From contig JAZGUH010000360.1 in NCBI GenBank assembly GCA_037893225.1, forward strand, positions 1,426,001 to 1,490,000: DNA of 64,000 nucleotides, read 5' to 3'. Below, in pieces: positions 63,588 through 64,000 of this stretch. Numbering within the stretch: the stretch's first letter is position 1; each line of letters opens with the position of its first letter. Source of the DNA: Hippasteria phrygiana (taxonomy: Eukaryota > Echinodermata > Asteroidea > Valvatida > Goniasteridae). The notes beneath the pieces were generated by a model. It was not told the DNA's origin. It made no database searches and saw only the letters and a program-made list of their open reading frames with translations. The position numbers and the translations under genes were made by a program.

Positions 63588-64000
63588 GAAAATAAACATT
63601 GCGAGGTTTGAATTTTCTCCACAAGTTTTAACTCTAAGAAGCCGCCGATAATTGCAACATGTAGCGCCAGATCTAAGCTATCCATACATGTCAAAATTAC
63701 TGAATTTGGTTGATATTTCATGCAATTATGAATGAGTAAAGCAAGTCATACCCTAGGGAATTTGACAGGCATGGATCAATAAATAGAAGGTAATATGCAC
63801 ACAGATGTTGGCCGGAAAGAAAATAAACATTGCGAGGTTTGAATTTTCTCCACAGGTTTTAACTCTAAGAAGCCGCCGATGATTGCAACATGTAGCGCCA
63901 GATCTAAGCTATCCATACATGTCAAAATTACTGTATTTGGTTTATATTTCATGCAATTATGAATGAGTAAAGCAAGTCATACCCTAGGGAATTTGACAGG
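63588..64000. repeat. Right edge: one B monomer and a 182-bp partial monomer
   Basis: 63588-63818 is a B monomer. 63819-64000 is an A copy with 37g (cacagg) cut at monomer position 182 by the window end. B then A(37g) also occurs at 59889-60350. The array clearly continues beyond the window. Confidence 0.92.

Larger units (their letters stand above)
1..64000. repeat. Satellite DNA array, 231-bp monomer, whole window
   Basis: A monomer beginning 'gaaaataaacattgcgagg' recurs head to tail across every base. I followed 276 complete copies (190 of 231 bp, 83 of 232 bp, 3 of 224 bp) plus a 182-bp partial, which sums to 64,000. All copies have the same orientation and no other sequence intervenes. 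The consensus is about 37% GC with five CpGs. Adjacent monomers differ at roughly 2-4% of sites, while copies of the same higher-order unit are nearly or fully identical. This is the usual pattern of a satellite homogenised by unequal exchange or amplification. Long, single-orientation HOR arrays are typical of eukaryotic centromeric or heterochromatic satellites. The centromere assignment is inference, and I do not recognise the family. Confidence 0.98.

Noticed and set aside
159..63721. About 190 minus-strand open frames of 65-120 codons
   Set aside because: They recur with the monomer, overlap one another, vary mainly at amino-acid changing positions and carry no recognisable domain. Each ends at the same TGA or runs on only because of the 1-bp insertion. 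They are not annotated as genes.
1..64000. CRISPR array (regular direct repeats)
   Set aside because: The repeats are contiguous 231-bp units with no unique spacers and no cas genes.
1..64000. Telomeric or rDNA-associated repeat
   Set aside because: No TTAGGG/TTTAGGG/TTAGG-type runs and no rRNA-like segments were seen anywhere in the window.

Overview
The window is a single, uninterrupted tandem satellite array with no gene in it. One AT-rich monomer (about 37% GC, 231 bp) repeats head to tail from the first base to the last, always in the same orientation. Monomer boundaries can be followed through the whole window. There are 276 complete monomers (190 of 231 bp, 83 of 232 bp and 3 of 224 bp) plus a 182-bp partial copy at the right end, and these lengths sum exactly to 64,000. 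No transposon, inversion, unique spacer, rRNA, tRNA or telomere repeat interrupts it. This is satellite DNA of a eukaryotic chromosome, as found in centromeric, pericentromeric or other constitutive heterochromatin. I do not recognise the monomer and cannot name the species or lineage.

Numbering used throughout: monomer position 1 is the g of 'gaaaataaac'. Neighbouring monomers differ at only a few of about 45 variable sites, and the linked variants define subtypes. A: 63g/116t/125t/189g (gatgatt, gtattt, ggtttata, catggagc), 231 bp. B: 63a/116a/125g/189t (gataatt, gaattt, ggttgata, catggatc), 231 bp; B' is B with 40g (aagtgttaac). C: 232 bp, extra C after position 160, with 181t (gacatgc), 201c (gacgg), 207c and 211t (acatgtac). 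D: 232 bp, extra C, 152g (gtagagc), 196g (aataagtag), usually 50g/125g. E: 9t (aataatc), 50g, 132a (tttaatgc), 232 bp; E2 is a 231-bp form with 9t, 50g, 125t. F: 63a/116t/125t/201c, 231 bp.

Layout: the subtypes are arranged in a patchwork of higher-order repeats (HORs). 1-1850 is a left edge related to the next block. 1851-13182 has the form X-Y-X-y-X-Y, where X is an 11-mer (2543 bp), Y a 7-mer (1620 bp) and y the last two monomers of Y. 13183-23119 is a 10/11-mer HOR with an internal triplet duplication. 23120-24507 repeats 12488-13875. 24046-32142 is a 17-mer (3933 bp) present about twice. 33300-37700 is a 10-mer (2316 bp). 36080-44861 is a 19-mer (4391 bp). 43480-53876 is a 24-mer (5545 bp). 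52489-56420 is an 11-mer (2544 bp). 56421-60813 is a mosaic. 60814-63587 is a 6-mer (1387 bp), followed by the right edge. The last several HORs overlap and nest, so their order of formation can be read.

The most interesting signals are these. A 52-bp core (positions 64-115) shows no variant in any monomer read and contains a 7-bp inverted repeat. All 1-bp length variation falls at one site. An 8-bp microhomology deletion is carried through three copies and acts as a lineage marker. Chimeric monomers record crossover or conversion junctions. The many 65-120-codon open frames are all on the minus strand. They follow from the monomer being 77 codons long and are not supported as genes.
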